Assembly (NCBI GenBank): GCA_024404095.1
Contig: JAKSQO010000008.1
Span: forward strand, 1-64,000
Source of the DNA: Clostridia bacterium
GTDB taxonomy: Bacteria > Bacillota > Clostridia > Oscillospirales > Acutalibacteraceae
Direction of reading: 5' to 3'
DNA length: 64,000 bases
Below the pieces are notes generated by a model. That model saw only the letters and a program-made list of their open reading frames with translations. It was not told the DNA's origin and did no database searches. Both the position numbers and the translations under genes were made by a program. Every line of letters starts with the position of its first letter. Positions within the stretch are counted from its first letter, which is position 1. Shown in pieces: positions 24,401-33,914 of this stretch.

Positions 24401-26242
24401 ATGAACGATAAAAGTTATATCGAAAAACTTCTGTCCCACATCGGGAACAAAGAACAAAAGCAGAAGATAAGATACGAGCTTACCGACCACATAACCGAAA
24501 AGCAGAAGTGGTACGAGGAGCTTGAATATGACCCCGAAACAGCCGCACTCCGTGCCGAGGAGGATATGGGTGACGCCGATGTTGTCGGTGAACAGTTTAA
24601 CGTACAAAACGATAATGTTCTGAAATCACTTTGGTATTATGTGATTATGCCGACTATTCCGTTCGTAATTTTTTTTATTGCTTTATTTACCGATATTTAT
24701 TCTGAAGAAAATTTGATAAAATTTACTGCGGTATCGGCAACACTGATGTTTATTTGTTTATATGTATGTATAAAACGGATGAAGCCGGTATGTGTTGTAC
24801 TGTATACTGTGTCTGTCTCAATTTATTTAGAACTGTTTGACTATATTTATTATATATGGCTTTTTGTAACAGGAGCAACATATTGCGGAGAAAAATATCT
24901 TGATATTACTGTTGATATTTATAAAGAACGAATGATGTTCGGATTTTATGTTGAAGACATTTTTAATTTAGTTTTATTAGCTTTACTGTTTGTTCCGTGT
25001 ATTATATCGGTGATAATAATTATTAAAACAAAAATGTTGAAAAACAGAAAATATGATTATTACATAATTAAAGGCATAAGAATAGGGATATTGATTCTGA
25101 TATTTTTATTTGTAATATTATCGTGCTTAATAATTCACAAAGCAACGGCATTTGAAAGCTCCTATAAAACTGAGGCAATTGAAAGCATAAATAAGGTAAA
25201 TTCTGTAATAATAGATAAAATATACAGATATAAATCAGGAGAAAAGCTTGATGTTTCGGATATTGGAAATATAGAAATAGAAAGCTTAGTCTCGGAAGAT
25301 AACGAGGAGTATTACAGAATAGATGACATACGTGTTGATTTTTATTCAAGTATAACCGTAAATTATTCTGATTATGATAATATCTCTGAAATAAGAACCT
25401 GCCTTGCCGAACAATCTTACGGTTATCCGGATAATCCCGTTTTTAATTCCGATGTCACAGAGGAACTGACAGCTTTTGCCCGCAAGGGGGGAAGCATAAA
25501 GGAAGCACCTGAACTTTTCAGTCTTTATTATTACGAAAGTAAGGATTTGATAATACTTGTCTATTATTCTGAATTAGGAACTCAGACCCTTACTTTCAGC
25601 TGGCAGGACGGTGATTTTGTTCTGACAGATGCAAATATCAGAAGTGAACGTCTTTCGTCGCTTCCCGAAAAGATGATGGTGCAGTATTCCGATGCAATGA
25701 AAAAGTTTCTTGAAAAAGAATATCACGAAGCACGCGATATGTTCCCCGATGCGGAATGTCATCTTGAAACGGTAACATACGGAATTTACCGAAACGACAT
25801 TGACGGTACATATGAGTTTGTGCAGGACTATCAGCTCTATTATATGACTGACTATCGCGATTATGAAAACAGAAAGATATATGTTTCGGAGGATTTACTG
25901 TTTGCTGGTGATGTCTTGAAGGTTCGATTTACAGACAACGGTACAGAGATAATCCGTTCAGAAGAGTTGGATAATAAAGACATGGAAATTGGCTTAACTA
26001 TTACAGAATGGGATAAGGAAACGAAAGATAACTATGATTTATATAATCATAACTTTTCTGCTTTTTCTTCTCATATACCCGATGAAAGAAAGGCATCATA
26101 TACAATAGAAATTGACGGAATCAAATCTGACAAACCATTTTATGATAAGTATTGCGAAACGTGGACATATCACGACATCAGCTATATGAAAGAGTGGTAC
26201 GGAAAAGAAACGCATTTAAACGAGGAATTTTACTATGGATAA
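24401..26242 (+). CDS. HAAS-domain membrane protein, paralogue 1
   Basis: 613-residue membrane protein of unknown function in a PadR unit. Residues 1-65 are a helical HAAS/DUF1700-like domain (YIEKLLSHIG, ELTDHITEKQKWYEELEYD, AALRAEEDMGDAD). Six or so hydrophobic segments follow between 75 and 260, then a large hydrophilic C-terminal region (about 270-613) likely outside the membrane. The start at 24401 gives the HAAS domain at the very N-terminus with AAGGA about 9 bases upstream; the frame opens at 24302 but that stretch contains an unrelated repeat. It overlaps the next gene by 8 bases and is homologous to it along most of its length. Confidence 0.75.
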   Translation: MNDKSYIEKLLSHIGNKEQKQKIRYELTDHITEKQKWYEELEYDPETAALRAEEDMGDADVVGEQFNVQNDNVLKSLWYYVIMPTIPFVIFFIALFTDIYSEENLIKFTAVSATLMFICLYVCIKRMKPVCVVLYTVSVSIYLELFDYIYYIWLFVTGATYCGEKYLDITVDIYKERMMFGFYVEDIFNLVLLALLFVPCIISVIIIIKTKMLKNRKYDYYIIKGIRIGILILIFLFVILSCLIIHKATAFESSYKTEAIESINKVNSVIIDKIYRYKSGEKLDVSDIGNIEIESLVSEDNEEYYRIDDIRVDFYSSITVNYSDYDNISEIRTCLAEQSYGYPDNPVFNSDVTEELTAFARKGGSIKEAPELFSLYYYESKDLIILVYYSELGTQTLTFSWQDGDFVLTDANIRSERLSSLPEKMMVQYSDAMKKFLEKEYHEARDMFPDAECHLETVTYGIYRNDIDGTYEFVQDYQLYYMTDYRDYENRKIYVSEDLLFAGDVLKVRFTDNGTEIIRSEELDNKDMEIGLTITEWDKETKDNYDLYNHNFSAFSSHIPDERKASYTIEIDGIKSDKPFYDKYCETWTYHDISYMKEWYGKETHLNEEFYYG

Positions 26243-27506
26243 AAAATCCTACACCCAAAGAGTTATTGCTCACATAGGGGATAAAAGGCAAAAACAGAAT
26301 ATAAGCTTCGAGCTTGCTGACCACATAACCGAAAAGCAGAAGTGGTATGAGGAGCTGGAGTACGACCCCGAAACAGCCGCACTCCGTGCCGAGGAGGATA
26401 TGGGTGACGCGGACACCGCAGGCGAGGAGCTTGCCGCAATACGCAGCGGAAAAGATAAAAAGAGCGGACTTTTTTCTACTCTGATGCTTGTTTTGCCGCT
26501 GATTGGATATTTTGTTGCCGTTCTGCAAGGCAGCTTTGAGCCGCCCTATCGTTTTGAACTTTGCTACTTATTAGACTGTCCGCTTGTATTCTTCATGCTT
26601 GCGACAATGCTTTATTCTTTCAAAAAACAGAGAATTTTGCCCCTGCTGATTTCCTCTGCCGTCAGCGCATTTACTTTTTATTCAGAAAACTGCTGTGCTC
26701 TTTTTTTGACTGCCGGCAGGAATATCGGACGGTATGCTTTTCAGGGTTACGATGATTTCAATGGATACTATATTGATACATTGCTTGCAGATAACAATGT
26801 GCCGTTGTCTTTGTTCAATACTCTGAGGATTGTTCTGCCTGTAATTGTTGCTGTCTGTGCCGCTTTGTTCTTTGCGATAATCATAAAGAACAAAATGCTT
26901 ATAAACAGAAAATATGATTATTACATCGGTAGAGGATTGAGAATTTTGCTCTTTGTTTTTACGGCGATTATGCTTGTTTCTTCCGTCATTCAGTGCGTTC
27001 GGTTGAGCACCTTCGAAAAAGAATATATGCAAAGCGTTAAAGAAAATTTGCCGAAGCAGAACAGAAGCGCGATAGAGGCGATATATGAATTCAAGAAAAG
27101 CGAAAATAATGACTTTTCGGATATTATCCGAGAATTTGACTTAAAAAACAATCCGTACTGCATTACCGATGTTATGGATAAAAGCGGTTCAGACAGCGAT
27201 TTTGTTTTATATACACGTGTTGCACAGTATATAAACCTTTTTAGAGGAAAAGACTTCATGCCGTTTGAAAAAAATTCAGCGGAAAGTCTGATTGAATTTA
27301 TACATAACGGCGGAAAATATATCGAAGACGCGCCGATGTGCTGTGAACTGCACTATGACGGTGAGGACAGAATCATTCTGAGCTGTTATACCGATTATTA
27401 CGGTTTGAACTTCCTTGTGTTCGATTATATCGACGGACGTTTTCAGCTTACTGACACTCAGATGTGTACGGATGATATTGAGGCTGAAATACAGTATTAT
27501 AAATGA
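26235..27506 (+). CDS. HAAS-domain membrane protein, paralogue 2
   Basis: 423-residue paralogue of the preceding protein. The N-terminal HAAS-like domain is almost identical; membrane segments follow near 78-100, 105-125, 130-150, 195-220 and 235-260, then a C-terminal soluble region shorter than in paralogue 1. Both share the block KNRKYDYYI / INRKYDYYI before the last helix. RBS GAGGA precedes the ATG within the end of the first gene. Function unknown; by analogy to other PadR-HAAS pairs it may respond to envelope stress or take part in sporulation. A terminator follows. Confidence 0.75.
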   Translation: MDKKSYTQRVIAHIGDKRQKQNISFELADHITEKQKWYEELEYDPETAALRAEEDMGDADTAGEELAAIRSGKDKKSGLFSTLMLVLPLIGYFVAVLQGSFEPPYRFELCYLLDCPLVFFMLATMLYSFKKQRILPLLISSAVSAFTFYSENCCALFLTAGRNIGRYAFQGYDDFNGYYIDTLLADNNVPLSLFNTLRIVLPVIVAVCAALFFAIIIKNKMLINRKYDYYIGRGLRILLFVFTAIMLVSSVIQCVRLSTFEKEYMQSVKENLPKQNRSAIEAIYEFKKSENNDFSDIIREFDLKNNPYCITDVMDKSGSDSDFVLYTRVAQYINLFRGKDFMPFEKNSAESLIEFIHNGGKYIEDAPMCCELHYDGEDRIILSCYTDYYGLNFLVFDYIDGRFQLTDTQMCTDDIEAEIQYYK

Positions 27507-27522
27507 GGGCTGTTTTATAACA

Positions 27523-27558
27523 AAATGCCATTCTGATGTAAAAATCTGAATGGCATTT
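27523..27558. terminator. Bidirectional terminator between convergent genes
   Basis: AAATGCCATTC and GAATGGCATTT form an 11-bp stem between the HAAS gene and the leftward gene ending at 27562. Confidence 0.8.
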
Positions 27559-27561
27559 CTG

Positions 27562-29085
27562 TTATTTAATTTCCCTGAATGTATCTCCCTTATCGGTTAT
27601 CCTGAACCTCAGTGTCTTATCGGCGAATTTGTATGTCATTTCGCCCTTGTTGTCGAGGAACGGTTTAAGTCTTTCCTTAAGCTTTGAGGATGTGAGCTTG
27701 TCTGTCACAATCCATGTGCCGTTTCCGTCTTTTACCTCAGCATAATCTGCCTTTTTGTCAATGCTGTATTTAATGGGAGCAAAACGTGTCGGTGTGACAA
27801 CCGTCAGGCCTTCCTTTACAAGCTCCCTGACAGCTTCCATTGTTTTGCCGCTGATAGTCTGACCGCAGAGGAAACAGAGCTTAAGGCTTGAAAGTGTTTC
27901 TTTATCCACATTTTCGTCGAATACCGCCGCACCGTTCATTGAAGCAAATGAGCGATGAGGAACAAGCGAGGAGGGCGCAACCCTGTCAAGGCAGATACCG
28001 CCGTTGCCTGTTTCTCCGTGTGTGATTATGTTGAATGCCTTAATCCATTCCTTTGATTTGCTGTCAGGCTTGATTTTCGGATTGCCGAAGAGCATATTGC
28101 GCCACGGGAAAACTCCCTGACCCCAGAACGTATCCTCGAAGCGGATTATGCCGATTTCGGGCTTGTAGTCCTGAATATTGTAGTCACGTTCCTTGCCTCT
28201 GTATTCACTGGTGAAGCGGTTGAACGCTTTGCCGATATCGTTGAACTTGCCGTTTTCTTTCTCTTCAAAGAAAACCTTGGAGGATTCAACATAAACCCTG
28301 TCAACACCCATATAGTAAGCAAAGCAGAGGTTGGAGTAAAGCTCGTCCGCACTGTGACCGGGGAAAGTCATTCTGAACCACATATCAATGCAGTTGAACA
28401 GGGGAGTCTTGTACTGGAGTGCGGCACCTGCGGCAACGGCAAACTGAATGTTTGAAAATGATTCCTTCTGCGACTTGAAGTTCGGAATTATGCCGTTCTT
28501 CGCAAAGTTATGGAACAGAACGGGAAAAACGTGTTCGCCTGAAAGTGTTTTTATGCCGTTGGTTTTCAGCTCATCAGCGTATGCTTTAAGCTGTTTGTCG
28601 AGCAGCTCACCCTGTGCGATAACATCCTTGCTGTCGCTTAAGGGAAACGCAGGGATATCGTGAATAAACTTAGATGCAAGGGCAATCGAAACATTTCGGT
28701 TAATAATAACATGCTCAAGCTCATCATACATAATGCCGACAAGATTTCCCTCAGACGCGAGAGCCTCCTTGAATTTTTCGGGAAGTCGGAGCAGGTGAGT
28801 TCCGTCGGGGCGGTTTGCCCAGTCATAGCCGTCAGCCGAAACGCTGACATACACAAAGTTCTGATGTTCAAAATTGATGATAGCTTCCGCACCGAGGTCT
28901 TTTATGGCTCTGAGCGCACCTTTCACTTTCTCGCACTCCCCGTCAACGGTAAGCCCCGACGGGTCGTTGTGGCAGAGAATAAAGTCAACTCCGCCGCCCG
29001 ACTTTGCGGGCAGGTCAAACTGTGCATCTTTTCTGTAAAAGCTGTTGGTGTCTGTGTGATATCCGATTAAAAGAGGTTTGTTCAT
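27562..29085 (-). CDS. Unrecognised protein, possible TIM-barrel glycosidase
   Basis: 507-residue cytoplasmic protein without signal peptide. I do not recognise the family. Features that suggest a barrel hydrolase are GIMYDELEHVI near 121-131 and MWFRMTFPGHSADELY near 231-246, Trp-rich and acidic segments at strand ends, and a C-terminal domain resembling a beta-galactosidase-trimerisation fold (VRELVKEGLTVVTPTRFAP). Start at 29085 has GGAGG 7 bases upstream on the minus strand; the frame runs on to 29124 without support. It lies alone between the PadR unit and rpmH, part of the insertion separating dnaA from rpmH. Confidence 0.6.
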   Translation of the reverse strand: MNKPLLIGYHTDTNSFYRKDAQFDLPAKSGGGVDFILCHNDPSGLTVDGECEKVKGALRAIKDLGAEAIINFEHQNFVYVSVSADGYDWANRPDGTHLLRLPEKFKEALASEGNLVGIMYDELEHVIINRNVSIALASKFIHDIPAFPLSDSKDVIAQGELLDKQLKAYADELKTNGIKTLSGEHVFPVLFHNFAKNGIIPNFKSQKESFSNIQFAVAAGAALQYKTPLFNCIDMWFRMTFPGHSADELYSNLCFAYYMGVDRVYVESSKVFFEEKENGKFNDIGKAFNRFTSEYRGKERDYNIQDYKPEIGIIRFEDTFWGQGVFPWRNMLFGNPKIKPDSKSKEWIKAFNIITHGETGNGGICLDRVAPSSLVPHRSFASMNGAAVFDENVDKETLSSLKLCFLCGQTISGKTMEAVRELVKEGLTVVTPTRFAPIKYSIDKKADYAEVKDGNGTWIVTDKLTSSKLKERLKPFLDNKGEMTYKFADKTLRFRITDKGDTFREIK

Positions 29086-29193
29086 AACTGTTCCTCCGAT
29101 TGTTTTTTGTTTATAATAACACAATATAATGTATGTTGTAAAGATAAATACAAAAATAATTGTATATTTAATGCTCTAAGGGCAAATTTATTG

Positions 29194-29222
29194 TTGACAT
29201 CAGGGAGAATATGTTATATAAT
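29194..29222 (+). promoter_or_regulatory. Strong promoter of the rpmH operon
   Basis: TTGACA (29194-29199), 17-nt spacer, TATAAT (29217-29222), a consensus match. The 70-nt leader holds a small hairpin (GTTTC...GAAAC) and GGAGG before rpmH. No DnaA-box cluster is seen in 29086-29295. Confidence 0.88.
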
Positions 29223-29295
29223 GCTTTAACGTAGGTGTTTCTGCATATTTGCTGAAACAACCCGATTATAAGTTGTTGAAACGGAGGTCAGAAAA

Positions 29296-29430
29296 ATGAA
29301 AAGAACTTACCAGCCCAAGAAGCGTCACAGAAAGATGGAGCACGGTTTCCGTAAGAGAATGGCTGACAGAAACGGCCGCAAGGTTCTCGCTCGCAGAAGA
29401 GCAAAGGGCAGAAAGCAGCTCACTTACTAA
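29296..29430 (+). CDS. rpmH: 50S ribosomal protein L34
   Basis: 44-residue basic ribosomal protein (begins [18 protein letters not shown], ends AKGRKQLTY), a full match to the L34 pattern of PKKRxRxxxHGFRxRM and RRRxKGRxxL. CGGAGG lies 9 bases before the ATG. First gene of the conserved rpmH-rnpA-yidD-yidC-jag operon, with a consensus promoter 74 bases upstream. Confidence 0.98.
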   Translation: MKRTYQPKKRHRKMEHGFRKRMADRNGRKVLARRRAKGRKQLTY

Positions 29431-29472
29431 TCGGTATATACCCTTTGAACGGATTTGATCTTTTTGCAAAGT

Positions 29473-29835
29473 ATGAAGGTTTCAATATTAAAGCAAAATA
29501 GTGATTTCCGCAGAGCTTACGGCAGAGGAAAATCATTTTCTGATCCTGCGCTGGTTACTTATGTTTTAAAAAATAACCGCGCGGGAATTTGCCGTATGGG
29601 TATAACGACAAGTAAGAAAATAGGCAATGCGGTGGAGCGAAACCGCAGCCGAAGAATTATTCGTGCAGCATTCAGGGAGCTTACGCCTTACATAGGCGGA
29701 GGCTTTGATTTTGTTTTTGTTGCAAGAAGTAAAACCAAACATCTCAAAAGCACCGAAATAAGAGATATCATGCTTCACCAGCTGAATAAGGCGGGCGTTA
29801 TAAAAAATGAAGAAGTTTCTTATCGGAATAATTAA
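29473..29835 (+). CDS. rnpA: Ribonuclease P protein component
   Basis: Protein cofactor of RNase P, needed to process tRNA 5' ends. 120 residues; the RNR signature appears as [19 protein letters not shown] near 51-69, preceded by the [12 protein letters not shown]-terminus. The start at 29473 is chosen to match the family N-terminus ([12 protein letters not shown]); an in-frame codon at 29455 is less likely. It overlaps yidD by 29 bases, usual for this operon. Confidence 0.96.
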   Translation: MKVSILKQNSDFRRAYGRGKSFSDPALVTYVLKNNRAGICRMGITTSKKIGNAVERNRSRRIIRAAFRELTPYIGGGFDFVFVARSKTKHLKSTEIRDIMLHQLNKAGVIKNEEVSYRNN

Positions 29836-30046
29836 ATTCTATCAACGGCATATTTCGCCGAAGCTACCCCCGATGTGCAGGTATTATCCTACCTGTTCTC
29901 ACTATGCGGTGGAGGCAATTGAGGTGCACGGAGCTTTTAAAGGCTCTTTTATGGCTCTGGGCAGACTGCTCAGATGCAATCAGCTTTTCAAGGGAGGTTA
30001 TGATCCCGTACCTCCGAAAAAAGAAAAAGGGGATCGTCACAGATAA
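29807..30046 (+). CDS. yidD: Membrane protein insertion efficiency factor YidD
   Basis: 79-residue YidD/Haemolytic-domain protein thought to help YidC-mediated insertion. The family core [24 protein letters not shown] with its Cys residues and [15 protein letters not shown] are all visible. Overlaps rnpA and precedes yidC by 12 bases. Confidence 0.96.
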   Translation: MKKFLIGIIKFYQRHISPKLPPMCRYYPTCSHYAVEAIEVHGAFKGSFMALGRLLRCNQLFKGGYDPVPPKKEKGDRHR

Positions 30047-30058
30047 AGGAGAAAGAAC

Positions 30059-31063
30059 ATGTACAATTTACTTTATAAGTATATTACACCGATCTTCGGC
30101 TATATTATGCTTTTCTTCTACGGCATCGTTGACGGATTCAACGGAAGCTACGGTATTGCGATTATCTTTTTCACGCTTTTCGCACGTTTCCTTATGATTC
30201 CCACAACCATCAGTCAGCAGAAGGGTATGGCTAAACAGCAGAGACTTGCTCCGAAAATCAGACGTATTCAGGAAAGATATGCAGGAGATCAGCAGAAGAT
30301 TCAGCAGGAAACTCAGAATCTTTATGCTCGTGAAGGTTACAATCCGATGTCAGCAGGCTGTCTGCCTCTTCTTATCCAGATGCCGTTCATCATTGGACTT
30401 TTCGGTGTTCTTTATAATCCTTTGAGATACGCTATCGGTCTTGATGCTTCAACATCCGACCTTATTACAGATGCCTTCAAGAATATGATTTCAAGTGACT
30501 TCTTCAAGGGTCTTGTAAAGAGCGGAGCTATGGAGGAAATCAAGGCAAATCAGGAGAGATATTTCTCACTTTATGCAATTCAGCATTTTGATGTATTCAA
30601 GCAGTATGTTACAGATAACGGTATTCAGATTTCTGCGGCAGCACTTAACAAGATTCAGGCATTTATTGATGCCAAGAGATTTACATTCTTCGGTCTTGAG
30701 CTCGGTGTTGTTCCTACTGTAAAGCATTTCAGCAAGTATTGGCTCATTCCCATTCTTTCGGGCATTACCTCACTTGCAAGCGCACTTATCACACAGGCAC
30801 AGCAGAAGAAAACCAATCCTCAGGCAAACGCTCCCGGAATGGGCTGCACAATGCTTATGATGCCTGCTATGTCCGTATGGTTTACATTCCTGTTCCCGTG
30901 CGGTATCGGTGTATACTGGATTACATCAAACGTATTTGCAACAGCTCAGACACTTATTATGAAGAAGATTTATTCACCTCAGAAGAATGTTGCAAAGCTT
31001 ATGATTGCTGAATCTGTTGAACGCCGTTCAAGAGAAAACAGCGTAAAGCGTATCCACAAATAA
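30059..31063 (+). CDS. yidC: Membrane protein insertase YidC/SpoIIIJ
   Basis: Oxa1-family insertase of 334 residues that inserts membrane proteins with or after SecYEG. Five hydrophobic segments; the first core helix holds FTLFARFLMIPTT with the conserved positive Arg (near residue 46). A cytoplasmic hairpin (QQKGMAKQQRLAPKIRRIQERY) and the YNPMSAGCLPLLIQMPFI block are typical. Between helices 2 and 3 there is an extra segment of about 80 residues not found in Bacillus SpoIIIJ. AAAGGAG precedes the ATG. Confidence 0.96.
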   Translation: MYNLLYKYITPIFGYIMLFFYGIVDGFNGSYGIAIIFFTLFARFLMIPTTISQQKGMAKQQRLAPKIRRIQERYAGDQQKIQQETQNLYAREGYNPMSAGCLPLLIQMPFIIGLFGVLYNPLRYAIGLDASTSDLITDAFKNMISSDFFKGLVKSGAMEEIKANQERYFSLYAIQHFDVFKQYVTDNGIQISAAALNKIQAFIDAKRFTFFGLELGVVPTVKHFSKYWLIPILSGITSLASALITQAQQKKTNPQANAPGMGCTMLMMPAMSVWFTFLFPCGIGVYWITSNVFATAQTLIMKKIYSPQKNVAKLMIAESVERRSRENSVKRIHK

Positions 31064-31112
31064 CTAAGAAATCAAGACACATTGTGTTTAATACTAACAG
31101 GTGGTGAACCCA

Positions 31113-32111
31113 TTGATTAAAGAAGCATTCGGCAAAGGTGCCACAACTGAAGCAGCTGTTGAGGCTGCGAAGGCTGAACTCGGTGCTCCGTGGGACGCAG
31201 ATGTTCAGATTGAGATTTTAAAGACAGCAAGCAAGAAGATTTTCGGTCTTTTCGGCGGTTCACTTGCAGAAGCAAGAGCTTATTATGAGATTCCCGACGC
31301 ACCGAAAAAGGAAGAAAAGCCGAAGAAACAGCCTCAGGCTCCCAAAGCTCCTAAAAAGGCAGACAAGCCTCAGGAGAAAAAGGCTGAAGTCAAAGAGGTT
31401 AAGGCTAAGGAAGTAAAAGAAGTTAAGGCAGTCAAGGAAGAGGCTCCTGTCGTTGTTGCTCCTGCAAAGGAAAAGACAGTAGGCGAGGCTTCTGTTAAGG
31501 CTGAAAAGTATATCCGCTCAATCCTTGAGGGTATGGGTGTCAGCGAAGCTGAGATTTCTGCGTGTGAGGATGATGAGGGCGTTGAGGTTCAGCTCAACTG
31601 CGGCAATGATTACGGTTATGTTATCGGCAGACGCGGTGAAACTCTTGATGCCATTCAGTATCTTACTCGCCTTGTTATCAACAAGGGCTCAGACGGATAT
31701 AAGCGCGTTTCAATCAATGCAGGCAATTACAGAGAGAAGAGAGTTGAAACTCTCCGTGAGCTTGCAAAGAAGAATGCCGCAAGAGTTAAGAAGTACGGCA
31801 GAAATGCCACTCTTGACCCGATGAACCCGTATGAGAGAAGAATTATTCATACAACAATTCAGGAAATTGAGGGCGTAGATTCTCATTCTGTCGGCTCTGA
31901 GAGCGACAGACGTGTTGTTATCACACTTGCAGAGGGCTTCAAGGCAACTAACCCCGGCAGAGATAACAGACGCGGCGGCAGAAATGACTATCGCCGTAAG
32001 GATAACTACAAGAAATCAGCTCCTGCGGCTGAACCCACAAGAGCACCTCGCTCGGATTCAGCAGGAAGCCTTTACGGCAAAATTGAGCCCAAAAGCAAAG
32101 TGGAAGAATAA
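31113..32111 (+). CDS. jag: RNA-binding protein Jag/KhpB (EloR)
   Basis: SpoIIIJ-associated protein that binds RNA with KH and R3H domains and controls cell elongation in relatives. Jag-N (IKEAFGKGATTEAAVEAA) is residues 2-52; a Lys/Glu/Ala-rich linker spans about 65-130; the KH domain with GYVIGRRGETLDAIQ is near 170-184; the R3H domain has NPYERRIIHTTIQ near 236-248; a basic Arg/Gly-rich tail ends the protein. The TTG at 31113 is preferred because AGGTGG sits 8 bases upstream and the product then begins MIKEAFG as in homologues; GTG codons at 31101 and 31104 fall inside the ribosome site. Confidence 0.93.
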   Translation: MIKEAFGKGATTEAAVEAAKAELGAPWDADVQIEILKTASKKIFGLFGGSLAEARAYYEIPDAPKKEEKPKKQPQAPKAPKKADKPQEKKAEVKEVKAKEVKEVKAVKEEAPVVVAPAKEKTVGEASVKAEKYIRSILEGMGVSEAEISACEDDEGVEVQLNCGNDYGYVIGRRGETLDAIQYLTRLVINKGSDGYKRVSINAGNYREKRVETLRELAKKNAARVKKYGRNATLDPMNPYERRIIHTTIQEIEGVDSHSVGSESDRRVVITLAEGFKATNPGRDNRRGGRNDYRRKDNYKKSAPAAEPTRAPRSDSAGSLYGKIEPKSKVEE

Positions 32112-32122
32112 TATACCGGCAG

Positions 32123-32151
32123 AAGCGAACAATAAATAGTGCTGTTCGCTT
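32123..32151 (+). terminator. Terminator of the rpmH-jag operon
   Basis: AAGCGAACA and TGTTCGCTT form a 9-bp stem with an 11-nt loop, followed by a T-rich tract. Confidence 0.75.
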
Positions 32152-32202
32152 TTAGGCTTTATTTACAGTCGATTCGGGATGTTGTTTGAATGGAGTGAAA
32201 AA

Positions 32203-33867
32203 ATGAGCGACGAGAATAAAAATCTTGATGAACTTGACAATTTAAAGGATTTCAGTGCAAGATATAAGCATTATCTTGAGACGAATGACGATGATAAACC
32301 TGAATACACAAAGGAAGAAAATATAAATCCCGGTTCTCAGTTTGAGGATATAAGCTCTTACAGTAATAATGCCGAAGGCATGAATGAGCTTTTCTCGAAC
32401 GCTTCGGATAACGCTGCTTATGAGGAGATTGAATCGGACATTACTGAAAATGATGTACCGAAAAAGAAGAAAAATGAAGGCTTCTTTTCAAAGAATCATC
32501 ACAGGAACGCAAAAATTACCGCTTTAGTGCTTGTAATTGTACTTCTTCTTGGTTCGGGCGGATTCCTGCTCTGGTTCTGGTTCTCAACAAAGGGTGTTGA
32601 TTACAAGAACAAAGGTCTTGACATAAATGATCCGTCAAAAATGGAACAGGTCATCTATGACGAGGAGCAGCACAAGTCGATGGGTGACGTTCACGACAGC
32701 GCATCACTTAATGAGTGGCTTAAGAACTGGGCGCTCAACGGCGGTGAGAAGATGTCCAGCAAGAACGTTATCAATGTTCTTCTCTGCGGTGTCGACAGCA
32801 CCGACGGTACAGCTTCCGACGCACGTTCGGACTCAATGATTATTGTTTCTATCAATAAAAAGACAAAGACAATTTCAATGATTTCTCTGCTTCGTGACAG
32901 CTGGACATATATGAGCCTTCCTCGTGATGACGGCAGTCATTATGACTATTATTTCAAGATGAATGCCGCTTACAGATTCGGCGGTCCCGCAACTCTTATG
33001 GAAACAATCGAGGATGACCTTAAGATTGAGATTGACCAGTATATAGCTGTTGACTTCAAATCGTTCAAAAAGCTGATTGACGCTCTCGGCGGCGTTACTG
33101 TTGAGGTAACTCAGGCGGAGTCAAATTATATCAGACGTACATCTTCACAGAAGAATTTCCCGGTCGGAAAAGCAAAGCTTTCGGGTAAAGAGGCTCTTAT
33201 TTACAGCCGTATCCGTTATCTTGATGATGACCTTATGCGTACAGGCAGACAGCGTAAAATTATCAAGGCTCTTATTGACAGTGCCAAAACCGCAACAAAC
33301 GGTCAGCTTCTGAATGCGTTCAAGCAGGTATCGGGTTATATGCGAACAGGCTACTCTCAGTCAGAGGTTATGTCGCTTATCGCACAGGCATACACATACA
33401 AGTGGATGGACTACGATATGAAGGAGCTCATGATTCCGAATCAGGACTATGTTGACAGATTCTCGACATATATCGGTACACAGTGGGTATGGGTTGTTGA
33501 CTTCGTTCTTTGTGCAAAGTCAGTTCAGGAAACAATCTATGGCGAGTCAAACATTATTCTTGCTGAGGACCGTGTAAGCGCTCTTGATTTCGTAACCAAG
33601 AAAAAGATTACATCTTCAAATAATTCATCTTCATCAGGCAGCAACAGTTCTTCGGGTAATCGTTATGACAACGATGATGATTACGATTATAAAAGAACAA
33701 CCAGCCGTAGATATTATGATGACGATGATGAGGAGCCTGTAAGAACAACAAAACACAGTTCTTCCGATAATGATGAAGAACCGGTAGAGAAGACCTCATC
33801 AGGTCACGTTGAAGAGCCCGATAACAATCAGGAAGCTGAAAATAATGCAGATTCATCTGAAGAATAA
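32203..33867 (+). CDS. LytR-CpsA-Psr (LCP) family cell-wall glycopolymer ligase
   Basis: Membrane enzyme that attaches teichoic acids, capsules or related glycopolymers to peptidoglycan. An acidic cytoplasmic N-terminus (1-95) leads to one membrane helix near 105-127, then the extracellular LCP domain: INVLLCGVDST near 188-198, RSDSMIIVSI near 206-215, SLLRDSW near 225-231, and IYSRIRYLDDDLMRTGRQRK near 328-347, the polyprenyl-phosphate and metal-binding core. The last 90 residues are a low-complexity Ser/Asp/Glu tail with TTSRRYYDDDDEEP. The ATG at 32203 has GGAGTG 7 bases upstream. It follows jag with its own terminator-separated unit. Confidence 0.92.
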   Translation: MSDENKNLDELDNLKDFSARYKHYLETNDDDKPEYTKEENINPGSQFEDISSYSNNAEGMNELFSNASDNAAYEEIESDITENDVPKKKKNEGFFSKNHHRNAKITALVLVIVLLLGSGGFLLWFWFSTKGVDYKNKGLDINDPSKMEQVIYDEEQHKSMGDVHDSASLNEWLKNWALNGGEKMSSKNVINVLLCGVDSTDGTASDARSDSMIIVSINKKTKTISMISLLRDSWTYMSLPRDDGSHYDYYFKMNAAYRFGGPATLMETIEDDLKIEIDQYIAVDFKSFKKLIDALGGVTVEVTQAESNYIRRTSSQKNFPVGKAKLSGKEALIYSRIRYLDDDLMRTGRQRKIIKALIDSAKTATNGQLLNAFKQVSGYMRTGYSQSEVMSLIAQAYTYKWMDYDMKELMIPNQDYVDRFSTYIGTQWVWVVDFVLCAKSVQETIYGESNIILAEDRVSALDFVTKKKITSSNNSSSSGSNSSSGNRYDNDDDYDYKRTTSRRYYDDDDEEPVRTTKHSSSDNDEEPVEKTSSGHVEEPDNNQEAENNADSSEE

Positions 33868-33914
33868 AAAGTATAGGTGCTGACGCATTTAGCGCAGACC
33901 GAAAAACAAAATAA

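Noticed and set aside
29266..29469. Minus-strand frame opposite rpmH
   Set aside because: It is antisense to the L34 gene, whose protein and ribosome site are unambiguous.
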